Below, one piece after another: positions 1-6,242 of a DNA stretch of 6,784 bases; the first letter of the stretch is position 1, and every line of letters starts with the position of its first letter. Source of the stretch: Ectothiorhodospiraceae bacterium (GTDB taxonomy: Bacteria; Pseudomonadota; Gammaproteobacteria; Thiohalomonadales; Thiohalomonadaceae); NCBI GenBank assembly GCA_007125455.1, contig SLDE01000245.1, positions 1 to 6,784 of the forward strand, written 5' to 3'. The notes below the pieces were generated by a model that did not search any database, was not told where the DNA came from, and saw nothing but the letters and a program-made list of their open reading frames with translations. The position numbers and the translations under genes were made by a program.

Positions 1-32
1 ATAGCCTATGACTAATACTCACAACATCATGT

Positions 33-50
33 ACAAGCCGGATGGCTTGT
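33..50. other. Short hairpin downstream of glmS
   Basis: ACAAGCC (33-39) and GGCTTGT (44-50) form a perfect 7-bp stem with a 4-nt loop, 37 nt after the glmS stop codon. On the minus strand it is not followed by a run of U, so it is a poor intrinsic terminator. It could be a 3'-end stabilising or rho-associated structure, or chance. The rest of 1-86 shows nothing I can support as a gene or site. Confidence 0.4.
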
Positions 51-86
51 TCGTTCCTCTCTGGGTTGCCACTTGATGGATTGCGC

Positions 87-1919
87 TTACTCCACGGTTA
101 CCGACTTTGCCAGGTTGCGTGGTTGGTCTACGTCGGTGCCCTTGAGCACTGCCACATGGTAGGCGAGCAGTTGCAACGGCACGGTGAAGATGATCGGTGA
201 GATGCTCTCTTCGACACTCTCCATCCCCAGGATGCGCAGGTTGTCATCTTCTTCCCAGCGGGCGGCGCGGTCGGCAAAGACGTAGAGTTTACCGCCGCGT
301 GCCTTGACCTCCTGCAGGTTGGACTTGAGCTTTTCCAGCAGGGCGTTGTTGGGTGCCACGGCGATCACTGGCATATCTTCGTCGACTAGTGCCAACGGGC
401 CGTGCTTGAGTTCACCGGCGGGGTAGGCCTCGGCGTGGATGTAGGAGATCTCTTTGAGCTTGAGTGCGCCCTCCATCGCGATGGGGTAGTGGGGGCCACG
501 GCCCAGGAACAGGGCGTGGTGCTTGTCGACCAGCTCTTCGGCCAGGCCTTTGATCACCTCATCCAGATCCAACAGGCCTTCGATACGCCGCGGCAGGCTC
601 TCCAGTTCGGTAACCAGCAGTTCCTCGGTCTTTTGGCTCATCTTGCCGCGACGGCCCAGGGCGATCACCAGTAGCATCAGTGCGGTGAGCTGGGTGGTGA
701 AGGCCTTGGTGGAGGCCACGCCGATCTCGGGGCCGGCACGGGTCATCAGCACCAGATCCGCCTCGCGTACCAGGGAACTCTCCGGTACATTGCATATCGC
801 CAGGGTGTGCTGGTAGCCGCGCCGCTTGGCATCGCGCAGGGCGGCGAGGGTGTCGGCGGTTTCGCCTGATTGGGAGATCAACACCAGCAGGCTGCCCTCG
901 GGCACCACCGATTCGCGGTAGCGAAACTCGCTGGCCACCTCGACCTGGCAGCCTATCCCGGCCAGGCCCTCCAACCAGTAGCGGGCCACCTGTCCGGCGT
1001 GATAACTGGTGCCGCAGGAGACGATATCTACCCGTTTGCTGGCGTCGAGGATGGCCTTGGCATTGGGACCCAGGCTCTGCTCCATCAGCCGCCCCTTGCT
1101 GATCCGGCCTTCCAGGGTATCGGCGATGGCCTGGGGTTGTTCGTAGATCTCTTTGAGCATGAAGTGGCGATACTCGCCGCGCATCACAGAGTCAGCACTG
1201 AGTGAGGATTCACTCACGGCTCGTTCGACAAGCTCCCCGTCGGCGTCGTAGACCTGTACCGCATCCCGCTGCAGTGTGGCAGTATCGCCCTCTTGCAGGA
1301 TGATAAAGCGGCGTGTCACCGGCAGCAGCGCGGCCACGTCGGAGGCGGCGTAGTTTTCCCCCAGTCCCAGGCCGATGATCAGTGGGGTGCCTCGACGCGC
1401 CAGTACAATACGCTCTGGCTCTTTTGAGCTGATCACCGCGATCGCGTAGGCCCCCTCCAGACCTGCCACGGCGCGCTGCACTGCGTTATGCAGATCCACG
1501 CCTTGCTGTAGCTGGTCGTAGATACGGTGTACGACGACCTCGGAGTCGGTATCGGAGGTAAACAGGTGCCCGCTGACCTTTTGATCGCTTCGCAGGGTTT
1601 CGTGGTTTTCGATGATACCGTTATGGACCATCGCCACGGCATCACGGCAGATATGCGGGTGTGCATTCTTTTCTACGGGCAGGCCGTGGGTGGCCCAACG
1701 GGTATGGGCGATGCCAATGTGACTGCGCATCGCCTGCTGCTGCACCGCCTGCGCCAGACCGGCGACCTTTCCCGGCAGACGGATCCTATCCAAGCAACCC
1801 TGCTCATCCAGCACGGCGACCCCGGCCGAGTCATAGCCGCGATACTCCAGCCGTTTTAGACCTTCCAACAGGATAGGCAATACATCCCGCTCGGATACTG
1901 CTGCAACGATTCCACACAT
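87..1919 (-). CDS. glmS: Glutamine--fructose-6-phosphate aminotransferase (isomerizing)
   Basis: GlmS makes glucosamine-6-phosphate from fructose-6-phosphate using ammonia from glutamine, the committed step to amino sugars for peptidoglycan and lipopolysaccharide. The product is 610 residues (E. coli 609). The N-terminal class II glutaminase domain (about 1-240) begins MCGIV, where C2 becomes the N-terminal nucleophile after Met removal, so the ATG at 1919 is fixed. It also has HTRWATHG (72-79), HNGIIENHE (99-107) and the SDTDSE loop with D125. Two SIS sugar-isomerase domains follow. SIS1 has SCGTSYHAG (301-309), SQSGETADT (349-357) and ASTKAFTTQ (402-410). SIS2 has FLGRG (471-475), EGALKLKEISYIHAEAY (483-499, E490) and GELKHGPLA (502-510). 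The tail VDQPRNLAKSVTVE holds the catalytic lysine K605. CGIVAAV replaces the commoner CGIVGAI. A weak AGG ribosome site lies 9 nt before the ATG. It is probably cotranscribed with glmU. Confidence 0.98.
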   Translation of the reverse strand: MCGIVAAVSERDVLPILLEGLKRLEYRGYDSAGVAVLDEQGCLDRIRLPGKVAGLAQAVQQQAMRSHIGIAHTRWATHGLPVEKNAHPHICRDAVAMVHNGIIENHETLRSDQKVSGHLFTSDTDSEVVVHRIYDQLQQGVDLHNAVQRAVAGLEGAYAIAVISSKEPERIVLARRGTPLIIGLGLGENYAASDVAALLPVTRRFIILQEGDTATLQRDAVQVYDADGELVERAVSESSLSADSVMRGEYRHFMLKEIYEQPQAIADTLEGRISKGRLMEQSLGPNAKAILDASKRVDIVSCGTSYHAGQVARYWLEGLAGIGCQVEVASEFRYRESVVPEGSLLVLISQSGETADTLAALRDAKRRGYQHTLAICNVPESSLVREADLVLMTRAGPEIGVASTKAFTTQLTALMLLVIALGRRGKMSQKTEELLVTELESLPRRIEGLLDLDEVIKGLAEELVDKHHALFLGRGPHYPIAMEGALKLKEISYIHAEAYPAGELKHGPLALVDEDMPVIAVAPNNALLEKLKSNLQEVKARGGKLYVFADRAARWEEDDNLRILGMESVEESISPIIFTVPLQLLAYHVAVLKGTDVDQPRNLAKSVTVE

Positions 1920-1928
1920 ATATATTTA

Positions 1929-1931
1929 CCT
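1929..1931 (-). promoter_or_regulatory. Weak Shine-Dalgarno site of glmS
   Basis: The minus strand has a short AGG core (within TATAGGT) 9 nt before the glmS ATG at 1919, in a very A/T-rich leader. It is a weak match, but it is the only candidate and sits just beyond the repeat element. I see no glmS ribozyme-like leader, and the 110-nt spacer would leave little space for one. Confidence 0.45.
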
Positions 1932-1950
1932 ATACAGAAAAAGACCTAAA

Positions 1951-2029
1951 CGCAGAGGGCGCAGAGTACGCTGAGGGCTAAAGAAAAAGCACCACGGCTA
2001 TGATCTCTGCGATCTCTGCGATCTCCGCG
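1951..2029. repeat. Inverted-repeat element of 9-nt CGCAGAG units between glmU and glmS
   Basis: On the plus strand the left arm has three 9-nt units, cgcagaggg, cgcagagta and cgctgaggg (1951-1977). The right arm has atctctgcg, atctctgcg and atctccgcg (2003-2029). The 7-nt cores of the two arms are reverse complements with one mismatch or wobble in the first and third pairs. A transcript could therefore form three stacked 7-bp helices separated by 2-by-2 internal loops, closed by a 25-nt A-rich loop (1978-2002). The right arm ends exactly at the glmU stop codon (2030-2032). From memory, CGCAGAG-type arrays occur as dispersed intergenic repeats in environmental proteobacteria. Whether this is one of a family in this genome cannot be seen from a single copy. 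No open reading frame or transposase is associated. Confidence 0.8.
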
Positions 2030-3397
2030 TTAAGAGCTTTTCTTCTCTGGGCGTTTCCAGTTTTCCAGGCTACGCTGTTTGCTGCGACTTAGGGTGAGCG
2101 CCTTGCCCGGAGCATTGCTGGTTATTGTGGAACCGGCACCAATGGTCGCCCCTTCTCCCACTTCCACGGGTGCCACCAATTGGGTGTCGGATCCGATAAA
2201 GACGTTATCGCCAATCACGGTTTGATGCTTGTTCGCACCATCGTAGTTACAGGTGATCGTTCCAGCACCGATGTTGACGTTGGCACCCATCTGCGTGTCG
2301 CCGATATAGCTTAGGTGGTTCACCTTGGAGCCCTGCCCAAGCTGGCTCTTCTTTATCTCGACAAAGTTACCCACCTTCACCTGCTCTGCAAGCTCGCTGC
2401 CGGGGCGCAGGCGTGCATAGGGGCCAAGCTGACATTGGGCACCAAGGGTAGCGCCCTGGATATGCGACATGGCCTCGATGCACACATCGTCCCCGACCAC
2501 ACTGTCGCGCAGTACCACGTGGGGGCCAATGCGCACCCGGTTGCCCAGTACCACTGTGCCTTCGATGATCACGTTGGCGTCGATCAAGACATCCTCGCCT
2601 ATGGTCAGACGGCCGCGCAGATCAAAGCGCGCCGGGTCGATTAGGGTTGCTCCCTGGTCCATAAGCTGTTCGGCTTGTCGAAGCTGATAGGCACGCTCCA
2701 TCTGTGCCAACTGGCGGCGATTATTCACGCCACTGACCTCGTCGGGATCGCTAGCCTGGACGCCATGCACGGGGACATCATCTTGCACTGCCATGGCGAT
2801 GATGTCGGTGAGGTAGTATTCACCCTGGGCATTGCCATTCTCCAGCCGGGTAAGCCACTGTCTTAATAGTGCGGCGGGGGCGCAGAGGATCCCAGTGTTT
2901 CCTTCACGGATCTTGCGCTGCGCGTCATTGGCGTCCTTTTCTTCCACGATCGCGGTGATGTTGTGGCTGGCATCACGCAGGATTCGCCCGTAGCCTTTGG
3001 GCTCGGCCAACTCGACGGTCAGCAGCCCAATACCCTGCTGTGCAGCTGCAAGCAAGGCCTGTAGCGTCTCGCCCCGTACCAGTGGCACATCGCCGTACAG
3101 CACCAGCACCGTGGCGGCATCGTCGATCGCGGCCATTGCCTGATCCACCGCATGGCCGGTGCCTAACTGCTCACGCTGCTCTACCCATTTCAAGCCGTCG
3201 CGCGGGCCGATCTGTTCGACCACTTTGTCTGCGCCATGGCCGACCACGACGTGGGTTTGCTGGGGCGAGAGTGAGGCTGCCGTGTCCAACACGTGGGCGA
3301 GCAAGGGCCGCCCAGCCAGAGGGTGGAGCACCTTGGGCAGGGTAGAGCGCATACGGGTCCCCTGACCCGCAGCAAGAATCACGATTTCTAGTTTCAT
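2030..3397 (-). CDS. glmU: Bifunctional UDP-GlcNAc pyrophosphorylase / glucosamine-1-phosphate N-acetyltransferase
   Basis: This cytoplasmic enzyme performs the last two steps to UDP-GlcNAc: acetyl-CoA-dependent acetylation of glucosamine-1-phosphate, then transfer of UMP from UTP. The product is 455 residues (E. coli 456). The N-terminal Rossmann-like uridyltransferase domain (about 1-227) shows LAAGQGTRM (8-16), K22, QLGTGHA (77-83), the metal-binding aspartate of YGD (D103) and N225 in GVNN. The C-terminal left-handed beta-helix (about 250-430) has irregular hexapeptide repeats, ARLRPG (R331), the catalytic histidine and tyrosine of NHLSYIGD (H361, Y364) and TITCNYDGANK. All key residues seen in E. 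coli appear present. Start choice: the ATG at 3397 gives the common MKLEIVILAAG start and has a weak purine-rich GAAAGA before it. The in-frame ATG at 3406 would add three residues (MKD) and has no visible ribosome site. GNTGIL (166-171) replaces E. coli INTGIL, a minor change. Confidence 0.97.
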   Translation of the reverse strand: MKLEIVILAAGQGTRMRSTLPKVLHPLAGRPLLAHVLDTAASLSPQQTHVVVGHGADKVVEQIGPRDGLKWVEQREQLGTGHAVDQAMAAIDDAATVLVLYGDVPLVRGETLQALLAAAQQGIGLLTVELAEPKGYGRILRDASHNITAIVEEKDANDAQRKIREGNTGILCAPAALLRQWLTRLENGNAQGEYYLTDIIAMAVQDDVPVHGVQASDPDEVSGVNNRRQLAQMERAYQLRQAEQLMDQGATLIDPARFDLRGRLTIGEDVLIDANVIIEGTVVLGNRVRIGPHVVLRDSVVGDDVCIEAMSHIQGATLGAQCQLGPYARLRPGSELAEQVKVGNFVEIKKSQLGQGSKVNHLSYIGDTQMGANVNIGAGTITCNYDGANKHQTVIGDNVFIGSDTQLVAPVEVGEGATIGAGSTITSNAPGKALTLSRSKQRSLENWKRPEKKSS

Positions 3398-3414
3398 GTC
3401 TTTCATACAAGCAT

Positions 3415-3446
3415 AAAAAAAGGGCAGTGTAGCACTGCCCTTTTTT
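3415..3446 (-). terminator. Intrinsic terminator after atpC (symmetrical, could act in both directions)
   Basis: There is a perfect 8-bp stem, GGGCAGTG (3422-3429) with CACTGCCC (3433-3440), and a 3-nt loop. It is flanked by seven A (3415-3421) and six T (3441-3446) on the plus strand. Read on the minus strand, the GC-rich hairpin is followed by seven U, the textbook form of a rho-independent terminator for the atp operon. The plus-strand reading also ends in six U, so it would work against antisense transcription too. It lies 40 nt after the atpC stop codon. The last U is 17 nt before the preferred glmU start (8 nt before the alternative ATG at 3406), leaving little room for a separate glmU promoter downstream of it. 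Confidence 0.85.
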
Positions 3447-3486
3447 CACATCATCAGTAACGTGCACCCTGATGGATGCAGGAGCA

Positions 3487-3912
3487 TCAGCTACCGTACT
3501 TCCTGCGCATGCGCTGGATAGTCTGCAGCTTGGCAATCGCCTCGGCCAACTCGGCCTCGGCGCGTGCATAGTCCATATCGCTCTTGCGGTCCTTAAGGGC
3601 TTGCTCGGCACGCTTCTTCGCCTCAACAGCCTTGGCCTCGTCGAGATCCTTGGCGCGGACTGCGGTGTCAGAGAGCACAGTGACCACATGGGGCTGTACT
3701 TCCAACATGCCGCCGGAGACGTAGAAGTGATCCTCGTCGCCGTTTTCCTTCACCACACGGACCTCGCCAGGCTTGAGCTGCGTCAGCATCTGGGTGTGGC
3801 GAGGATAAACCCCGACCTCACCCATCACTGCCGGTGCGAACACTTCGGTGACGGTCCCGGAGAAGATCTCCGCTTCCGCACTAACGATGTTCACATGCAT
3901 TGTCATAGCCAT
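3487..3912 (-). CDS. atpC: F1Fo ATP synthase subunit epsilon
   Basis: This is the epsilon subunit of the F1 central stalk. It links gamma to the c-ring and can inhibit ATP hydrolysis through its C-terminal helices. The product is 141 residues (139 in E. coli). The N-terminal beta-sandwich (about 1-86) shows VSAEAEIFSG, GEVGVYPRHTQMLTQLKPGE and FYVSGGMLEVQP. The C-terminal helical hairpin (about 90-141) is charged and alanine-rich, DLDEAKAVEAKKRAEQAL onward. PRHTQML stands where E. coli has PGHAPLL. From memory, PRHT is common in some beta- and gammaproteobacterial epsilons. The motif linked to ATP binding in Bacillus PS3, I/L-D-x-x-R-A, reads LDEAKA here, with lysine for arginine. The ATG at 3912 is supported by the MAMT start shared with E. 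coli and by GGGGA and AGG stretches just upstream; in-frame ATGs at 3906 and 3900 are possible but less likely. It is the last gene of the atp operon. Confidence 0.97.
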   Translation of the reverse strand: MAMTMHVNIVSAEAEIFSGTVTEVFAPAVMGEVGVYPRHTQMLTQLKPGEVRVVKENGDEDHFYVSGGMLEVQPHVVTVLSDTAVRAKDLDEAKAVEAKKRAEQALKDRKSDMDYARAEAELAEAIAKLQTIQRMRRKYGS

Positions 3913-3936
3913 ATGCCTGTCCCCGGTTTGGGTTGT

Positions 3937-5313
3937 TTACAGTGACTTCGCGCGTTCTACGGCTTCGTCGATGGTGCCGACCATGTAGAAGGCCTGCTCA
4001 GGCAGGTGGTCGTACTCACCGTTTACGATGCCCTGGAAGCCAGCGATGGTGTCCTTCAGGGAGACGTATTTACCTGGTGCACCGGTAAATACCTCGGCCA
4101 CGAAGAACGGCTGGGACAGGAAGCGCTGGATCTTACGTGCGCGGGATACGGCCTGCTTGTCGGTTTCAGACAGCTCGTCCATCCCCAGGATCGCGATGAT
4201 ATCACGCAGTTCCTTGTAGCGCTGCAGGATCCCCTGTACAGCACGGGCAGTGTTGTAGTGCTCATTGCCCACAACCAGCGGGTCGAGCTGACGGCTGGTG
4301 GAGTCCAGCGGATCCACCGCAGGGTAGATACCCAGCTCGGCGATCTGACGGGACAGTACCACGGTTGCATCCAAGTGGGCGAAGGTGGTGGCCGGTGACG
4401 GGTCAGTCAAGTCATCCGCCGGTACGTATACCGCCTGGATGGAGGTGATAGAACCGGTCTTGGTCGAGGTGATACGCTCCTGCAGGGCACCCATCTCTTC
4501 CGCCAGGGTCGGCTGGTAACCTACCGCAGAAGGCATACGGCCCAGCAGTGCGGATACTTCGGTACCGGCCAGGGTGTAACGGTAGATGTTGTCGATGAAC
4601 AACAGTACGTCACGACCTTCGTCACGGAAGTATTCGGCCATGGTCAGACCGCTCAGGGCGACGCGCAGACGGTTACCCGGCGGCTCGTTCATCTGACCGT
4701 AAACCAGCGATACCTTATCCAGTACGTTGGAGTCCTTCATTTCGTGGTAGAAGTCGTTACCTTCACGGGTACGCTCACCTACCCCGGCAAATACCGAGTA
4801 ACCGCTGTGCTCGATCGCGATGTTACGGATCAGCTCCATCATGTTAACGGTCTTGCCCACGCCGGCGCCGCCGAACAGGCCAACCTTACCACCCTTGGCG
4901 AAGGGGCATACCAGGTCGATAACCTTGATGCCGGTCTCCAGCAGCTCGGCGCTGGCGGAGAGCTCTTCGTAGGCCGGGGCCTTGCGATGGATAGAGGAAC
5001 GGGCCTCTTCACCGATCTCGCCGGCCTCGTCGATGGGGTTACCCAGCACGTCCATAATACGTCCCAGGGTCGCCTTGCCAACCGGTACCGAGATCGGCGC
5101 GCCGGTACGGACTACGTCCATGCCACGCTTCAGACCATCGGTGGTACCCATGGCGATGGTACGAACCACACCGTCACCCAGCTGCTGCTGGACTTCGAGG
5201 GTCAGACCTACCTCTTCCACATTCAGTGCTTCATACACCTTCGGCATGTTATCGCGTGGAAATTCCACGTCGGTAACAGGGCCGATGATTTGTACAATCT
5301 TTCCAGAACTCAT
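3937..5313 (-). CDS. atpD: F1Fo ATP synthase subunit beta (catalytic)
   Basis: This is the catalytic subunit of F1, which makes ATP from ADP and phosphate. The product is 458 residues, against 460 in E. coli. Visible motifs are the Walker A loop GGAGVGKT (148-155, K154), the catalytic glutamate in GVGERTREG (E180) with R181, and Walker B VLLFIDNI (D241) followed by R245. The adenine-pocket tyrosine in LGIYPAVDPLDS is Y330, and the C-terminal lever loop is DELSETD (379-385). The DNIYRYTLAGTEVSALLGRMPSAVGYQPTL region is the gammaproteobacterial type. The frame is open further upstream to an ATG at 5352. I choose the ATG at 5313 because a strong AAGGGG ribosome site lies 7 nt before it and MSSGKIVQIIGPV matches the family N-terminus. 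One oddity is DELSETD in place of DELSEED, with the adjacent glutamate changed to threonine. atpC starts 24 nt downstream. Confidence 0.98.
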   Translation of the reverse strand: MSSGKIVQIIGPVTDVEFPRDNMPKVYEALNVEEVGLTLEVQQQLGDGVVRTIAMGTTDGLKRGMDVVRTGAPISVPVGKATLGRIMDVLGNPIDEAGEIGEEARSSIHRKAPAYEELSASAELLETGIKVIDLVCPFAKGGKVGLFGGAGVGKTVNMMELIRNIAIEHSGYSVFAGVGERTREGNDFYHEMKDSNVLDKVSLVYGQMNEPPGNRLRVALSGLTMAEYFRDEGRDVLLFIDNIYRYTLAGTEVSALLGRMPSAVGYQPTLAEEMGALQERITSTKTGSITSIQAVYVPADDLTDPSPATTFAHLDATVVLSRQIAELGIYPAVDPLDSTSRQLDPLVVGNEHYNTARAVQGILQRYKELRDIIAILGMDELSETDKQAVSRARKIQRFLSQPFFVAEVFTGAPGKYVSLKDTIAGFQGIVNGEYDHLPEQAFYMVGTIDEAVERAKSL

Positions 5314-5320
5314 GTCAGTT

Positions 5321-5326
5321 CCCCTT
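5321..5326 (-). promoter_or_regulatory. Shine-Dalgarno site of atpD
   Basis: The minus strand reads AAGGGG here, 7 nt before the ATG at 5313. It decides the atpD start, because the upstream in-frame ATG at 5352 lacks such a site and would place this ribosome site inside the coding region. Confidence 0.8.
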
Positions 5327-5363
5327 ACAATGCTCAAATTCTTCTGCCGCATGCCCGGTGGTA

Positions 5364-6227
5364 TTAAACCGCCGCCGCGCCTGCCACAATCTCGGAAAGC
5401 TCCTGGGTAATCGCTGCCTGGCGGGCCTTGTTATAGGCCAACTGCAGTTCACCGATGAGGTTGCCGGCGTTATCGGAAGCGGCCTTCATCGCCACCATCC
5501 GCGCCGCCTGCTCACAGGCGATGTTTTCAACGACACCCTGATAAACCAGTGATTCGACATAGCGCATCAGCAACTGGCCAAGAACCTCTTCTGCCTCTGG
5601 TTCGTAGATGTAGTCCCAGTGGTACTCAAGGTCCTTGCTCTCTTCAGAGGCCTTGATCGGCAGCAACTGCTCCACCGTGGGCTTCTGAGTCATGGTGTTG
5701 ACGAACTGGTTGAAGACCACGAACAGACGATCGATTTCACCGTTGTCGTAGGCATCCAGCATCACCTTGACGCTACCAAGCAACTCTTCAAGGCTCGGGG
5801 CATCACCCAGATTGCTCGTCTCAGCGACAATCTTGCCGCCAACACGCTTGAAGAAGCCTAGGCCCTTGGAGCCGATTGAGCAGACATCCACGTCTACGCC
5901 CTTGTCCTTCCACTCACGCATCAGCCCGAGACCCGCCTTGAACAGGTTGGTGTTCAGGCCGCCACACAGGCCGCGATCACTGGAAACGACAATAATCCCC
6001 ACCCGCTTGACGTCACGCTCACGCATGTAGTCATGGGTGAATTCGGGGTGTGCCATGGCCAGGTGGCCAATCACACGGCGAATATTCTGGGCATAGGGAC
6101 GGGTAGCAACCATGCGATCCTGCGCTTTGCGCATCTTGCTGGCCGCCACCATTTCCATGGCGCGAGTGATCTTTTGAGTGTTCTGAACACTCTTGATCTT
6201 GCTGCGTATCTCTTTTCCGCTAGCCAT
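5364..6227 (-). CDS. atpG: F1Fo ATP synthase subunit gamma
   Basis: This is the central rotor shaft of F1, which couples proton-driven c-ring rotation to conformational change in the alpha3beta3 head. The product is 287 residues, the same length as E. coli AtpG. The N-terminal coiled-coil helix holds IRSKIKSVQNTQKITRAMEMVAASKM-type sequence (residues 7-32), with M24 equivalent to E. coli gammaM23. The Rossmann-like middle domain carries VSSDRGLCGGLN (81-92). The C-terminal helix holds EQAARMVAMKAA (239-250), YNKARQAAITQEL (265-277) and the tail IVAGAAAV. The ATG at 6227 is chosen because MASGKEIRSK aligns with the family N-terminus and a G-rich stretch (minus-strand GGGGG, 6236-6240) lies 8 nt upstream. 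It sits 15 nt after atpA and 50 nt before atpD. No missing key residues were noticed. Confidence 0.98.
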   Translation of the reverse strand: MASGKEIRSKIKSVQNTQKITRAMEMVAASKMRKAQDRMVATRPYAQNIRRVIGHLAMAHPEFTHDYMRERDVKRVGIIVVSSDRGLCGGLNTNLFKAGLGLMREWKDKGVDVDVCSIGSKGLGFFKRVGGKIVAETSNLGDAPSLEELLGSVKVMLDAYDNGEIDRLFVVFNQFVNTMTQKPTVEQLLPIKASEESKDLEYHWDYIYEPEAEEVLGQLLMRYVESLVYQGVVENIACEQAARMVAMKAASDNAGNLIGELQLAYNKARQAAITQELSEIVAGAAAV

Positions 6228-6242
6228 ACTCTACGCCCCCAT

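Noticed and set aside
8..76. Plus-strand 22-codon open frame (starts MTNTHNIMYK) at the left edge
   Set aside because: It is too short, with no ribosome site visible in the few bases upstream and no recognisable similarity.
1951..2029. CRISPR-like array
   Set aside because: The units are 9 nt with 2-nt variable linkers and occur in inverted orientation, with no spacers of CRISPR size.
1920..2029. glmS ribozyme/riboswitch
   Set aside because: That element is known from Firmicutes and relatives and is longer than the space available. This spacer is mostly the CGCAGAG repeat, and no matching core was recognised.
3171..3689. Minus-strand open frame of 172 codons across the atpC-glmU junction
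   Set aside because: It is out of frame with both real genes, runs through the terminator and has a low-complexity Arg/Pro/Ser-rich composition typical of a shadow frame.
5314..5352. 13-residue N-terminal extension of AtpD from the ATG at 5352
   Set aside because: The strong AAGGGG site and the family N-terminus both support the ATG at 5313. The extension has no ribosome site and is not part of known beta subunits.
4744..5367. Plus-strand open frame of 207 codons opposite atpD
   Set aside because: It lies wholly opposite the highly conserved beta subunit. Conservation of AtpD explains the open frame, and no ribosome site or domain was seen.
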